Assembly (NCBI GenBank): GCA_009363875.1
Contig: CM018689.1
Span: 53,631,741-53,695,740 of the forward strand
Origin: Mikania micrantha
Taxonomy: Eukaryota > Streptophyta > Magnoliopsida > Asterales > Asteraceae
Direction: 5' to 3'
DNA length: 64,000 bases
The stretch's first letter is position 1. Every line of letters begins with the position of its first letter. The notes below the pieces were generated by a model. The model searched no databases and was not told the DNA's origin. It was given only the letters and a program-made list of their open reading frames with translations. Of this stretch, positions 46,266-59,409 are shown piece after piece. Position numbers and translations under genes: made by a program.

Positions 46266-47074
46266 ATTTGGCTACCTGGCTGATTTGATAAGCGTTTGAT
46301 GCGAGGCAGTTTGAGTTTGTACGTAAAAGTTGAGATTACATTTGCATATTGATAGCATATTTTTTAATTATTTTATTTTTAAAACTACAAGTTATCTAAA
46401 AGTAGATTGATAACATGAATGAGTGTTTAGATTCACTAAAAATCGAAAACTAGAAGTTTTATGATAGGTGTTAAAAGCCTCAAATCTGAGAAACCTTTAC
46501 ACATTATATCATAGCTTAAAATTTGAAAAATAATTATTAAACAATTACAAAAAACAAAAAAAAAAACAAAATAAATAATAATGTCAACTATTATCAAATG
46601 TCAGTGTTTATATAAGAAGGCTGGATATTAAGTAACAATGCTTGTTTATATAATATGATTTTTTTACCATAAATATATCTTATTTTTACTAATCCATCTT
46701 CTAAGTAGGTTTTAACTTAAAGACCTACTTTCTAAAAAAAATACAATTGACTGTCTTAGGTTAATACAGTATAATTTAGTAATTTATTTAATATATTTTG
46801 TTAATAAAAGCATCATTGCACAAGAAAGCGTATCCTTTTTCTAGTAACGTTTGTTTCCTATCTGGTCACATCATACAAAATCTTAACAGATTACTTCATT
46901 GGATAATGATAATAATTCAACATTAGTAAAATAATTGTAATAATAATTAAACAATGATAATAATAACTAAACAATTACATAATATTTTTTTAATTATATT
47001 TGTTGGTTAAGATTGAAACCATTCAAATTTATTTTGTTGGCTAACAAAATTAGACGTGAGTTTAGTATTTTATA

Positions 47075-47514
47075 TGTAAGACTAAATAATTAAATATGGC
47101 CCTCATGATTATTTAACTAAATAGATCAATTACTAAATTACCCCTAACAGATAGATAATTATTTGATGGACGTAATTATCCTTATTTATCCTAATTAGGG
47201 GTTCCTCTTGGGTGTATATAAATAGAGACTAATTGGCTCCTAATCTGGGTTACTCACCTTTAATATCATAACACACGATTCTCCTCATTCTCTAAGAGAA
47301 ATCGTGACCCCATAACCGAGCCTCTCTTCTCATCTCCATCCTCACCATACACCCTAAACGGGAACCCGGTCAAGATCATCATCTCAGGAATCTCTCAGGA
47401 ACGATGTCTGGAATCAACAACGCATTCACTGGATTCACAGGTTTCATCTAATCTCTATTTCATTATTATTTTCGTATTCATGTTTACATCTAAACCAAAG
47501 GAATCGATCCAACA
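47075..47514 (+). repeat. 5' LTR of the copia element
   Basis: 440 bp, begins TGTAAGAC and ends CCAACA. A TATA-like GGGTGTATATAAATAG is at about 47210. It matches 52993-53432 except for about seven substitutions. Confidence 0.97.
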
Positions 47515-47516
47515 TA

Positions 47517-47528
47517 TGGCATCAGAGA
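47517..47528 (+). other. Primer-binding site
   Basis: TGGCATCAGAGA two bases after the LTR resembles the initiator tRNA-Met complement TGGTATCAGAGC used by copia elements, with two differences in twelve. Confidence 0.7.
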
Positions 47529-47689
47529 AATATGTTGTTTAATTGATTCCTAATCACGAAATTGATTCAAAATCCAAAAATGTTTTACAAAAACGAGTAT
47601 GAACAGTGGGTCGTTTTTCGAAAAACCTTAAAACTGGTTCATTTTTTGTAAAAACGTGAATCTGGTGCGTTTTTCGTAAACCTAAAAAT

Positions 47690-47985
47690 TTTCGGACTTA
47701 AACATATTCGAAATTAATGTACACGTTTTTAAGAGTATTCGAAATTTAATATACTCGAAATTTATTTTAACCTTAGTGTACTCGAAATCTTAAGAGTTCA
47801 TAAAATTTAATACTCGAAATTACATTTAATTTAGTGTACTCGAAATCTTAAAAGTTCACGAAATAATGTACTCGAAAACTGTACTCGAAAATCTAAGAGT
47901 ACTCGAAATCTAAGTGTACTCGAAAAACTGAAAGTACTCGAAATTTCCGAGTACATAACCATTTTCGAGTACATAACTATTTTCG
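47690..47985 (+). repeat. TACTCGAAA-type short repeats in the retrotransposon leader
   Basis: About a dozen copies of a TACTCGAAA core at irregular spacing in the untranslated leader between the LTR and gag, the last ones shading into TTTTCGAGTACATAAC in inverse. No coding role. Confidence 0.85.
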
Positions 47986-48116
47986 AATACAATACTACGT
48001 TCGATCCGCGAATCAGGGGGCTAAGAGATAAAATAAATAGTTTTGTTAAAACCTTAAACTATTATGTTTTACAAAACCTCAATATACAAAAATCAGCTTA
48101 AACTCAATAACAAGTG

Positions 48117-48349
48117 TTTCACTTCTGCCCAAAGGTGATGTGTTACATCTTATTATTTGAGTCTTATTAAGCACTGTCACTTACTTGTGTATATCCTTAA
48201 ACATTAGATATTCACATGACATCATTTTGCTTTAAAGCATGTATGTTTCACTTCTGCCCAAAGGTGATGTGTTACATATATGTTTGCAAACTTAACATGT
48301 GCATAATGCTTACAATGTCTCACTTCTGCCCAAAGGTGATGTGTTACAT
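48117..48349 (+). repeat. Three copies of a 32 bp leader repeat
   Basis: CTTCTGCCCAAAGGTGATG plus flanking bases occurs at about 48121, 48251 and 48321 with only one change in the flanks, although the sequence between the copies is unrelated. It lies in the leader upstream of gag. Confidence 0.9.
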
Positions 48350-48616
48350 TCCTAATGCACATTTTACTTTCTAACTAAATTGTTCCTTATGCTTAAATGA
48401 ATGGTTATTAACCAAAGTAAAACCCATTTGTTTAAGTAGAACCTAATCTAGTATATTAATTTGATGTTATAGTAGACTCATTATCACAGCTTCATTACTA
48501 TAATGGTCCTTATATATGCCTGCCTTAGATCTAAGTTACCCCATAGATCACTCTAAGTTCTTCTATAGCCTAAGTATATTACTCTTTCTCATCTAATATA
48601 ATTCACAGCTCCCAAT

Positions 48617-51600
48617 ATGGGAATTGAAACCCTTACTGGTGCGAACTACTCTGCTTGGAAAGATTCGCTGATGCTGACTCTTGGGATCACGGAGTTCGAC
48701 TACGCACTGAGAGAGCCTGCACCTCCTGCCCTCACTGATAAGAGCACTGCTGAAGCTAAGTTGCTGTATAAGAAATGGGAGAAGGCTAATCGGATGGCTC
48801 TCATGTTTATCAAGAACTCAATTAGCCCAATCATCAGAGGAGCAATTCCTGATTTGGCTAATGCTAAAGCTTACCTTACTGCTGTGGAGGAGCAATTCAA
48901 AGGAACCTCAAAGGCACATGCTAGCACCCTGATTATGAAACTGGTGTCTACAAAATATGACGGTTGGCATTCGTGAGCACATCATGATGATGAACGACAT
49001 GGCCCGTAAACTTAAGGGATTAGACATGGAGATCAGTGATGGTTTCTTAGTCCACTTCATCATGACTTCTCTTCCTGCATCTTATGAGGCTTTCAAGATC
49101 AACTACAACACTCAGAAAGAGAAGTGGTTGATGAATGAGTTGATTGCCATGTGCGTACAAGAGGAAGAGCGTCAGAAGCTGGAAAAACCTGATGTTGCTT
49201 ACCTGATGGCTACTGGTTCAAAGAAAAGGAAGAACAATACTCACAAGGATGCTTCTAAAGTCCCTAAGTCCAATGCAGGTGCTTCTTCCAGCCCTAACAA
49301 TTCCAAAGGCAATCCCTACTGCAACTTCTGCCGAAAGGTAGGACATAAGCAGAAGAATTGCCCTAACTTCAAGGAATGGCTGGTTAAGAGAGGTAATCAT
49401 CTTAATATGATAATTGAGTCCTTTAATTTAAATGTTCCAACTAATACTTGGTGGTTTGACTCTGGTTCTATGGTTCATGTGACCAATTCTACTCAGGGAT
49501 TCCTTACAATCCGGAGGCTAGAAAGAAACCAAAGAACACTTAAGCTTGGGGATGGAAAGGAACTATCTGTTGCTGCCGTGGGAACCTTAGAATTAATAAT
49601 GAAAACCGGTCTATGTATTAAACTTTATGATACCTTATATATTCCTGAAATTTCTAGGAATCTTGTATCAGGACCAAAGTTAGACATGGATGGTTTTTAT
49701 GTTTCTCATGGTAATGGTAGACTTACTATTAGTTCTAATTCTCAAGTATTTGGTACTGGTCTTTTGGATGGTGGTCTCTATAAGTTAGAACTAGATGATG
49801 ATTTCTCTAAGTCTTTGTTATCATATAACATTAATGAGAACTCAACAAAGACTAAAAGAAAAAGAGACTTAGAAACGTCATCCATGTTGTGGCATCAACG
49901 TTTAGGCCACATCTCACGGGATCTCTTATCTCGACTCGTGAAGGATGAAGTTTTACCTTCTCTTGATTTCACTGACTTTGGAACATGTGTCAAATGCTTT
50001 AAAGGCAAAATGACAACAGCAACTAAGAAAGGTGCCACTCGGAGTTCTAATTTATTAGAAATTATTCACACCGACATTAGTGGCCCTTACACCATTGCTG
50101 GAATAACTGGACATACTTCATTTATCACTTTCATTGATGATTATTCTCGTTACATGTACTTGTATCTAATCAAGGACAAATCTGAATCACTTACAACTTT
50201 TAAAGATTATAAAACTGAAGTTGAAAATCAACTAGATCTTAAAATAAAATTTGTGAGATCAGATAGAGGAGGTGAATATTATGGTAGACATACTGATGTG
50301 GGTCAGGCTCCTGGTCCATTTTATGAGTTTTGTAAAGGCCAGGGGATCGTGAACCAATACACCATGCCCGGTACTCCTCAACAAAATGGTGTTGCTGAAA
50401 GGAGAAATAGAACCCTAATGAACATGGTGCGCAGTATGTTTGCCAACTCAGATTTACCCTCATTCCTCTGGACCGAGGCCTTAAAGACAGCAGTTCATAT
50501 ACTCAATAGAGTTCCTTCGAAATCTGTCCCTAAAACTCCTTATAAACTCTGGACAGGAAGGAAACCGAGTCTTAGATATATGAAAGTATGGGGCTGTCTT
50601 GCCGAAGCTAAACTCTATAATCCTTTCTTAAAGAAGCTTGACATGAAAACTGTTACATGTTACTTCATCGGGTATCCCGATCACTCAAAGGGTTACAGAT
50701 TCTATTGTCCTACCCATGTAACTCGAATTGTAGAAACAAAGCATGCTCATTTCCTTGAGGATTCAAAGGTCAGTGGGAGCAGCGAAAATCCTGACTCTGA
50801 TTTGCAAGAAGTACAAGACGCGGGGGGGAGACACTCTTCGACTAACTTACCTCCTATTACTCCTCTTGTACACCATGCTACTCTGAACTTCACTGCACCT
50901 GCTCCAACACAATCAGGACTCACTACTGCTCCAAACATTACCGAGAATGAAGGCACCTAATCTGATCAACATCAACATAATACCAGCCATGTTGAACCCG
51001 CTAATCAGCTCAGGAGGTCATCTAGGCCTAAAGTGCCTACTAACTTTGATGATTATGTAACCTACCTGACTGAAGCTGAAATGGATGCCGGAAAGTTTAC
51101 TGATCCTACCTCTTATCATGAAGCCATTACTAGTGATCAGTCTTCTGAATGGAAGATGGCTATGACTGATGAGCTTGATTCCATGAAGAAAAACGATGTT
51201 TGGGATTTGGTAGAACTACCCAACGGAGTAAAACCCGTAGGATGTAAATGGGTGTTCAAAACAAAACTGGATCCGAATGGGAACATTGAACGCTTCAAAG
51301 CAAGATTGGTTGCAAAAGGTTTCACTCAGAAAGAGGGAATTGACTATCAAGAGACCTTCTCTCCTGTCTCTCGTAAAGATTCCTTAAGGATCGTGATGGC
51401 CCTCGTAGCTCATTTTGATTTAGAGCTGCATCAGATGGACGTCAAAACTGCTTTCCTAAACGGCGACTTGTATGAAGACGTGTTCATGAAACAGCCTGAT
51501 GGCTTCATGCCTGAAGGTCAAGAGCATTTAGTCTGCAAGCTAAAGAAATCCATCTACGGGTTAAATCAAGCCTCACATCAATGGTATCTAAAGTTTGATG

Positions 51601-52679
51601 AAGTGATGAAGAAGCACGGTTTCCTAAAGAATCAAGTGGATCAATGCACCTACCTCAAGATGAGTGGGAGCAACTTTACTATACTTGTCCTTTATGTCGA
51701 TGACATCCTTCTGGAAAGTAATAGGTTAGGTATGTTGCATGAGTCGAAGCGCTTACTTTCGCATAATTTCGACATGAAGGATCTCGGAGAGGCCTCTTAC
51801 GTTATTGGCATCGAAATACACCGAGATAGAGTCAATGGACTTTTGGGTTTATCTCAGAAGGCTTACATTGATCAGGTCCTCACACGCTACAACATGCAAA
51901 ACTGCTCTCCCTCTGTAGCTCCAGTAGTTAAAGGAGATGTCTTCGGTTCCTTTCAGTGTCCGAAGACTGAGGCTGAAAATGCGCAAATGAGAATGATACC
52001 TTATGCATCAGTAGTCGGGAGCCTTATGTATGCTCAAGTCTGTACTCGTCCCGATATCGCTTACATTGCTAGAATGCTCGGCCGTTATCAAACTAATCCT
52101 GGCCTTGATAACTGGAAAACAACTAAGAAAGTACTTAGATATCTTCAAGGGACAAAGGACTTCAAACTGACTTATAGGAGAAGTGATAATTTGGAAGTGG
52201 TTGGTTATTCTGATTCTGACTTTGCTAAATGCAAAGATGACAAGAAATCCACTTCGGGGTACATCTTTATGTTAAAAGGCGGACCGATCTCATGGAAGAG
52301 TCATAAGCAGCAGCTGACAACAACCTCAACTATGATGGCTGAATATGTTACAGTGTACAATGCAACCTGTCATGGAATGTTGTTGAGAAACCTTATCGCT
52401 GGACTCAAAGTCGTTAACTCTATCTCTAGACCATTGAAGCTTTACTGTGATAACTCAGCAGCCGTTAACTTCTCGAACAGTAACAGTTCGACCGGTGCTG
52501 GTTTATATCTTGATACAAAGTACTTGTTTGTTCGCGAGCGAGTTGAGGAAAATAACCTTTGTATTGAGTATATAAGTACTAAAGTTATGCTTGCGGATCC
52601 GATGACTAAAGGTCTCCCACCTAAAATATTCGAAGAACATGTTTCGAAGATGGGCTTATGTAAAGACCTTATTGCATAA
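48617..52679 (+). pseudogene. Copia gag-pol reading frame with two lesions
   Basis: gag starts with the ATG at 48617. A frame change near 48955 moves translation from the first frame to the one open from 48957. That frame runs to an in-frame TAA at 50958-50960 and resumes in the same frame to 52679. In order: gag with a CX2CX4HX4C knuckle (49320-49361), a protease with DSGS (about 49458), a pre-integrase zinc site (WHQRLGH), integrase with HTDISG and [10 protein letters not shown], a reverse transcriptase with YVDD (51693-51704), and RNase H ending ADPMTKGLPP. Apart from the two breaks it is well preserved. It could be mobilised only in trans. Confidence 0.93.
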
Positions 52680-52980
52680 TGTACTTACTTATGATTAATG
52701 AAATTTCCTCACTTATTTGATTTGTTTGTCTCTAAATATATGTTTATGCATGCCTAATGACATATAGACACTAATAACACAAATCATTCGTTAAAGGGCT
52801 TACTTGTTAATTGATCCTAACTTAAGTTTTAAATTTGTATTATAGTATGATTAATAGGGGTCTTGAATTGAATAACTGATTCAATGACTGTATTTCTCTG
52901 CTATGATTACAATTTAGAACTAAAATAAGTATTGTCAATCTGCAGACTTACTTAATGCTCATAATAAATAATCACTTGGC

Positions 52981-52992
52981 CAAGTGGGAGAA
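52981..52992 (+). other. Polypurine tract
   Basis: CAAGTGGGAGAA directly before the 3' LTR, the standard plus-strand priming site. Confidence 0.75.
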
Positions 52993-53432
52993 TGTAAGAC
53001 TAAATAATTAAATATGGCCCTCATGATTATTTAACTAAATAGATCAATTACTAAATTACCCCTAACAGATAGATAATTATTTGATGGATGTAATTATCCT
53101 TATTTATCCTAATTAGGGTTTCCCCTTGGGTGTATATAAATAGAGACTAATTGGCTCCTAATCTGGGTTACTCACCTTTAACATCATAACACACGATTCT
53201 CCTCATTCTCTAAGAGAAATCGTGACCCCATAAGCGAGCCTCTCTTCTCATCTCCATCCTCACCATACACCCTAAACGGGAACCCGGTCAAGATCATCAT
53301 CTCATGAATCTCTCAGGAACGATGTCTGGAATCAACAACACATTCACTGGATTCACAGGTTTCATCTAATCTCTATTTCATTATTATTTTCGTATTCATG
53401 TTTACATCTAAACCAAAGGAATCGATCCAACA
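52993..53432 (+). repeat. 3' LTR of the copia element
   Basis: 440 bp, TGTAAGAC to CCAACA, then the TTATA duplication. Confidence 0.97.
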
Positions 53433-53437
53433 TTATA

Positions 53438-56400
53438 AAGTTATGTGTTATTGTTTTCGTACTACAAATTTTAACATTACATTCTTATGTTTGTGTTATT
53501 GTTTCTTAAAAATAACTATTGCTTTTACATTGGGCTTTAATTTATAGTTTTAAAATAGATAGACAACTGTTACGACCTTTTTTGGTTGTGTTTTGATATT
53601 TGGTTGTAATTTTTTTTGGACAATATTGTGTATCTTGATTTTAGGTTATTTTTATACTGTTATTTTATTAACACTTTTGTGTTTTACACTTTAAGATTTT
53701 AAGACAAGGTGATAATTTTTATTTTATTTGAAATTTGATATTTGAATTCGTATTTCTATCATTTTTAATGGAGGTTACCACTCTAACACACTAAGTAAAC
53801 CTTGAGCGTTATATATTACAACTTCAATTTCGTATATATGCTTTATTTTTAATAATCTTAATGGTTATATTTAGTTTTAATCATTTTTTGTTATAATTTT
53901 TAAGTATATATTTTTAAATTCCATATTTATTTTTAATGCCGTATTTATTTTTAATTATGTTTCAATATAAATTTATTCAATAGTAAGTCATGTAAAACTT
54001 ATTATATTTTCTTTTTTTATAAATTAAATTTTGTGTTTAAATGCTCATTTTCACTAGATTGAAGTTTACTACACAACTTTTAAATTCAATTTAGCTGTCT
54101 TAACGCATCAAGGACGTGCTTATTTATTATTACATATATTTTGATGCATGTAAGTTTTATTCAAATCGAGTAACATTAATTATAATATATATTTCTAATT
54201 TTTAATATAAATTTGAAGCTTTTTTACGTATTTTCATCGCAACTTACTAGTGGCAAAAATTTATTTTATTTTATTTTATTTTATTTTGTAATATTCTAAT
54301 AAAAGTATGATAATGGTTGTTCATATTTTATAAATATTTCTCTCTGCTCATCTCATCATCTCTATAAATATAGTAAATCATAATCATCTTCGGTAGATAT
54401 ATAGATAGAAATAGAATACATAAATTCTTTTTCTTAAAACATGCAAAAGTAGATGAATTTAAAGCAAATAGGTGAGGCACTATCCAAAAATATAATAGAT
54501 TTTAATTATTATTCTAAATTAATTTTATAGATACGCACATATTTAATTTATTTAATTTATTTTTTTAACTTCTTTTGAATTCATACTCCCTTTTAATTTA
54601 CTCCTTTTACAAACAAAACGCTACCTTAACCTACAACTTTTTTCTGATTGTTAGTATATAATAGTTTTTATTGAAATTTAAACTGAGATTATTAACAATT
54701 AATCTAGAATTACATTTAATATAGCAATAAAAATTCGATACATTATATATGGTTTTATTGCGTGTGACGGTTTTTAAGATCATAAGATTTATATTAAGAT
54801 GTTATGATTGTTTAAATTTTGCTCAAGAAACATGTTTTGATTGTGTATCCAATTCTTTGAAGTGTGGGAACTTTGATCTAGACCTCAAGATCATAAAGCA
54901 CATTATAGACATGATATACACACACATTATAATAAATAAAATAAAAATAAATTATCGAACTTTTTTCAAATAAAAAGAAACAAATAATTTAAGTACCTAA
55001 GTATAAGTTTTCTTAATCTTATGGTTTAATACATTTCAAGCTTCTAAAGGCTCCCACTTAAAGCGATTTTTCTTGGAGTCCACCAACATGGTTGCTTGCG
55101 GTCACACTTTATCTGTTACTTCCTATTAGCCGAGTGTTGGGGCAGTGGCATACCCACTAGAGAAGAAAGGGGGAAACCGCCATGAAAAAAATTAGTAGTA
55201 TATATATGTTAAAATCCTAACTCATAAGATTTTACAATCGTCCCACTTTGACTTTTAATTTTAACTTTTAGTTAATAAAACCAAGTTAATTAGAGTCTCA
55301 ACAAATAATGTAAACACAATTTAAAACCAAATCTAGTATTAATTTTAATAAACTAAACTGTCACGAGCTCATTTTAAGCAATTTCATTATTAATTTTACT
55401 ATTATAATAAACAAAAATCTTCATTTGTCACTTGTCACATTCTAAGGCTATAATGTCACTTGTCAATTTTTTATGCAATGTTAAATAGATTATATTATTT
55501 CTCCTATTAAATAATTATAATAATAATAACTAATGATATTATTTTTATTTTACAAATTTAAAAATAAATTTTATATATTAAAATCGAATCATTTTATTAT
55601 AAAATATATTTTAAAAAGTTTATAAAATATATATTTCCAAAAATATCAATTTTTAAAAAAATAAGAAATAAATCAATTTGTTATTTTTAGAAAATAATAG
55701 TTTTATAAAAAAATTTGTAAATTTTTTTTCAAAAAAATGAAATATAACAAAAAAATTATATATATTATATAAAAGTTACATTTTTTGTCTTGTATGTTTG
55801 ACGGTAATTTCAAATTAGGTTCTTTAACTTAATAATTACAAAAATATTATCTTATCATCTTACGTTAAAATAGCTAGTTTTAGATAGAAAACTAACTAAT
55901 TGGATTTTTAACTTTAGTTATTTTAAAGATCTCAGTTATAACAATTCAAGAAGGTTAAATATATTACTACTATCATTAAAAATTTTGATTATCGTTTTAT
56001 TATCTAAAGTAATTATTGAAACATAATTTAATCACTTTATAAATATATATTGTCATTTATAATTTTAAATTTTTATTATTAATTTTTTTAATATTTTATA
56101 TTAAATTCGTGTGTCCACGTGGGTAATAGCCTAGTTTTAATAATTTATTAACATAATACTTGAAGTCAGATTTATGTAATCGGATTGATGATAAGAATCT
56201 AAGGATAGTTGTATGTGTTGTTTTATTTCAAAAAATAAAGTTTTATAAAGAAACGACTTAAATGCAGTGTATATTTATTACGCTTTTGTTTATACATTTT
56301 GTATTATCTTTTTTAACATGACCCGTTCTAATCGAATCTAGCCCGACTTAAACAAAAGAAGAAAAAAAATTATATAGCAATAATTAAACGAACTTAAAAT

Positions 56401-56932
56401 ATTTCGTCTCTTACGGAAATTCTTTTGGGTCCACCACTGCATTAGAGGAGATCAAGAGATTTACGACGTAAGTATATTCACGTTATTATAAAAAAAACAA
56501 AAGAAAAAAAAAACTTCTAAAGTCTAGATCACTGCAAGTAGATAACCTAACTTGGTAAGTGGCATCATCGTAATCACTTCTTGAACATTTCACGGTATAA
56601 AATTATAAATAGCTTGTGTATAAATAGAACTCCGTGATCAATTTTTCTTGCAACATTTTCAGCAAATTTCTTTTATATTAGTGTTTGTTATTATTCATTA
56701 GATCCTATTCTACGAGTGATATATTTTTATGTTTGTATGTTTATTGGTTGTTATTATTCAAAATTTATTAAAAATTGATCGCATTTAAATTTTATAAGGG
56801 TTTTTCCATTGATATATATTTTTTTCTTGCCATTAATATTCATAAAAATTGATATTATTTGACATACAACACTTGTTATCTTCGTGATGATTTTGTCTAG
56901 GTTTAGTTATTCACATTAATATTATTGTTAAT
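53438..56932. other. AT-rich intergenic DNA
   Basis: No gene. (TTTTA)n at 54263-54288 and several A/T runs. 55020-55160 holds a moderately GC-richer piece with GGCTCCCACTTAAAGCG. Nothing further that I can name. Confidence 0.4.
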
Positions 56933-57324
56933 GGAGATGGATTCAATAGGAATAAATTTTTGCCTAAAAAAAAACCAATAGGAATTTGACATGTGTCGTG
57001 TTAAAAACTTATAAAAAAAATCCACTTTTAAAAAACAAAATCCAGTATAATAAAACAAATAAAACAGTACAAAAAATAAAAAATGCAATGCAAAAAAACA
57101 AAAATTTAATGCAAAAATCCAGTATAAAAAATTAGTACAAAAAAAGTCCTATACAAAAAATACATAACAAAAAAAGAGTACGGTATCAAAAAATAAAAAT
57201 TTAGTACAAAAAATAAGATATTATACATAAATTATTATTCGTTTCTTTTTTAGTATATCACATGTCAAAACCGTATTAATTCTTACTTTTCTTAGGCGAC
57301 GAACACTTCTTATTTGATCATCCT

Positions 57325-57326
<2 letters not shown>
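56933..57326. mobile_element. MITE, older copy of a TTTTTGCCTAA family
   Basis: The left end TGGAGATGGATTCAATAGG-like and the reversed right end AGGAGGATGATCAAATAAG-like are diverged inverted repeats, and both contain ATAGGAATAAATTTTTGCC or its inverse. The middle consists of GTACAAAAAA-type units. Confidence 0.6.

Positions 57327-57373
<47 letters not shown>
57327..57373. repeat. (TA)n microsatellite between two MITEs
   Basis: About 47 bp of uninterrupted TA. Confidence 0.95.
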
Positions 57374-57377
<4 letters not shown>

Positions 57378-57778
57378 GAAATATCAAATAAGAATAGATT
57401 TTTGCCTAAGAATAATAAGAACTAATAATAATTTGAAATTTGACATGATAATTTAAGTATAACTTCATATTTTTTGTCCCAGATTTTTACTTTTTATACT
57501 AGATTTTTATTTTTTTGTATTAGATTATTTTTTTGTTCTTCATTTTTCTTGTACTAGATTTTTGTGTTTTTTTAATACATTTTTATTTTCTTGTACTGGA
57601 TTTTTATTTTTTTGTACTAGATTTTTATCTTTTGTACTGGATTTTTATTTTTTGTACCGGATTTTTTATTTTTTATGTCCTGGATTATGTTTTTTGTACT
57701 GGATTGTGCCACGTGTCAAATTTCTATTGCTTCTTACTCTTCTTAAGCAAAAATCTCTTCTTACTGGATCCAACCCCT
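57374..57778. mobile_element. MITE, younger copy in TA repeat
   Basis: AGGGGAAATATCAAATAAGA on the left and the reversed right end AGGGGTTGGATCCAGTAAGA, both followed by a segment with ATTTTTGC(C/T)TAAGAA. Flanked by TA repeats on both sides. The middle has repeats of GTACTGGATTTTTA that explain the spurious Phe-rich open frames. Confidence 0.7.
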
Positions 57779-58620
57779 ATATATATATATATTTGTATCC
57801 GAAGTTTGAATGATATAATTTAACAAACATTCCTTTAAAGTAAAACCAATGAAATAATAAGTACACGTTGAATCGATTATAGTCTTTCAATGTATTTGCG
57901 AGTGAAATTTAAAATTAGGTTGAATTTCCGAGTGGAATTGATGTTAAGAAAACCATGTATTTGGTTTTTTTTTTAATGTTAAATTGTACTCTTTTATATT
58001 ATATTATTAAAGTTCTATTTATTTTAAATATGTATCAAAAGGTTTCACAAGTTTATTCACCGAATAACAAAAAAGTTGTAAAGTTTGGTGACTTGATTAA
58101 ATGACCTTGAAAATGCATAAAATATATTTGCCGTAATCTATTAGATTAAGCGATTAAAAATTCAAAGAAAAATAAATAAAAAAACATCATACCTTTTTTT
58201 TGGTCTGAAATCCATTCACCGTCTTGCTTTTGCATCTATAAACATGATGAGTTTTATTAAAAAAAAATAACAATATTATATCTATAGTCTTTAGCTTAGG
58301 AAATTATCCCCAAATGTGTTAAAAATATTTAAAGTTTGGAACAGCTAACATGAGTGATTTTTAAAACCTATAAATAAAGAGTGTAATATTAGAAACCAAA
58401 AAGATCATCTCAGTAATTTACTCAATAAGAATTTTGTAATCTTTTTTTTTTCCTTTGAAAGCTTATGCTTAATTTTTAGTTTGCTACCAATGAATTTATG
58501 AATAATCGGTTTCTTATTGCCTTTAGAACGTATGCCAAGCCTACCCTAAAAGAAACCTTATCGTAATATTGGTTATTAAATAAATTTATATTAATATACT
58601 TATCATACGTTAATAAGAGC
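57779..58620. other. AT-rich intergenic DNA
   Basis: No gene or recognisable element beyond short TA repeats at 57779-57795. Confidence 0.4.
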
Positions 58621-59017
58621 TAAGCCTGAAAAATGGGCGGGTTGGGTCGGATTGGGTAACAGGTCAGGATGGGTGCGAGTTAGAACATGTTTTAAGCAAA
58701 ATCAATTTGAGTCATATGGATGGTTTTAAAAATAATCAATTTTGTTTGAGTTAAAATGTGTTGAAACTAAACAAATAGTCATATTTAGGATAATTTTCAG
58801 TGACTTTCTTATCAAATATTATCAATTATTCTTAAATGTTTGAATCCATTGCATTCACATAGTGTTTAAGTTACTCATTTTGATCCCTATTATGTTACAG
58901 AAGTACACATCTCAACCCATTTTATGTTATAGTGTTACCCCATTTCAACCCATTGTTCAATAATTTTTCACCCAAACTAATCCATTTGTTTTGATTTGGT
59001 TAAGATTGCCACCTCTG
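58621..59017. mobile_element. hAT-type MITE (GGGCGGGTTGGG family), copy 2
   Basis: It reads AAAATGGGCGGGTTGGG on the left and ends GATTGCCACCTCTG. Common phrases with 26207-26492 are GGGTGCG, TTTTAAGCAAAATCA and TTTGATTT. The flanks ATAAGAGC (58613-58620) and ATAAGAAC (59018-59025) match 7 of 8. Confidence 0.65.
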
Positions 59018-59025
59018 ATAAGAAC

Positions 59026-59409
59026 GAAAGAAGATAGAATTAAAAAATGGTAAGTGCTCCGAAACCTTTAATGGGGGAAACAACATGAAGAGCAGGCCAT
59101 TAATACATACATTTGTGGGACTTCTTTATCATTTATTATATTTTAGTGGAAATTGAGTTGACTTTGCACAAAGTGGAGGGATTATATTATTAACTACACT
59201 AACACTATTTATTTCTAATTTAGAGATAAGTTATTGTATAAATTTTCAATATTTCTAATTTGAATATCTAAAAGTATGATTGTTGTTGATAATCTCGTAC
59301 CTGCCTTATTTATTGAATCCTTCAATAGGAATATCATGCGAAAACACTCCTCAATTTAACGTGTTTAATGAGCAACGGTGTATTCAAAATGAAAAAATAA
59401 AAAATAAAT
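59026..59409. other. Intergenic stretch
   Basis: AT-rich, nothing recognisable. Confidence 0.35.

Larger units (their letters stand above)
44127..47074. other. Gene-poor AT-rich region with local duplications
   Basis: No gene. Three diverged copies of a segment containing CTTGAT...GTATTTCTTTGAATGGAA lie near 44690-44890, 45085-45200 and 45625-45915. A poly-A ended LINE fragment interrupts the third. A 49 bp exact tandem duplication lies at 46168-46265. Confidence 0.5.
47075..53432 (+). mobile_element. Full-length Ty1/copia LTR retrotransposon
   Basis: It has two 440 bp LTRs, a 5 bp duplication TTATA on both sides (47070-47074, 53433-53437), a primer site, a polypurine tract and a gag-pol region in copia order (protease, integrase, reverse transcriptase, RNase H). 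The LTRs differ at about seven positions (about 1.6 percent), so insertion was recent. Total length 6358 bp. Confidence 0.97.

Noticed and set aside
57533..57823. Phe/Tyr-rich open frames on +
   Set aside because: They are translations of a GTACTGGATTTTTA-type array inside a MITE; overlapping frames are equally open and there is no gene structure.
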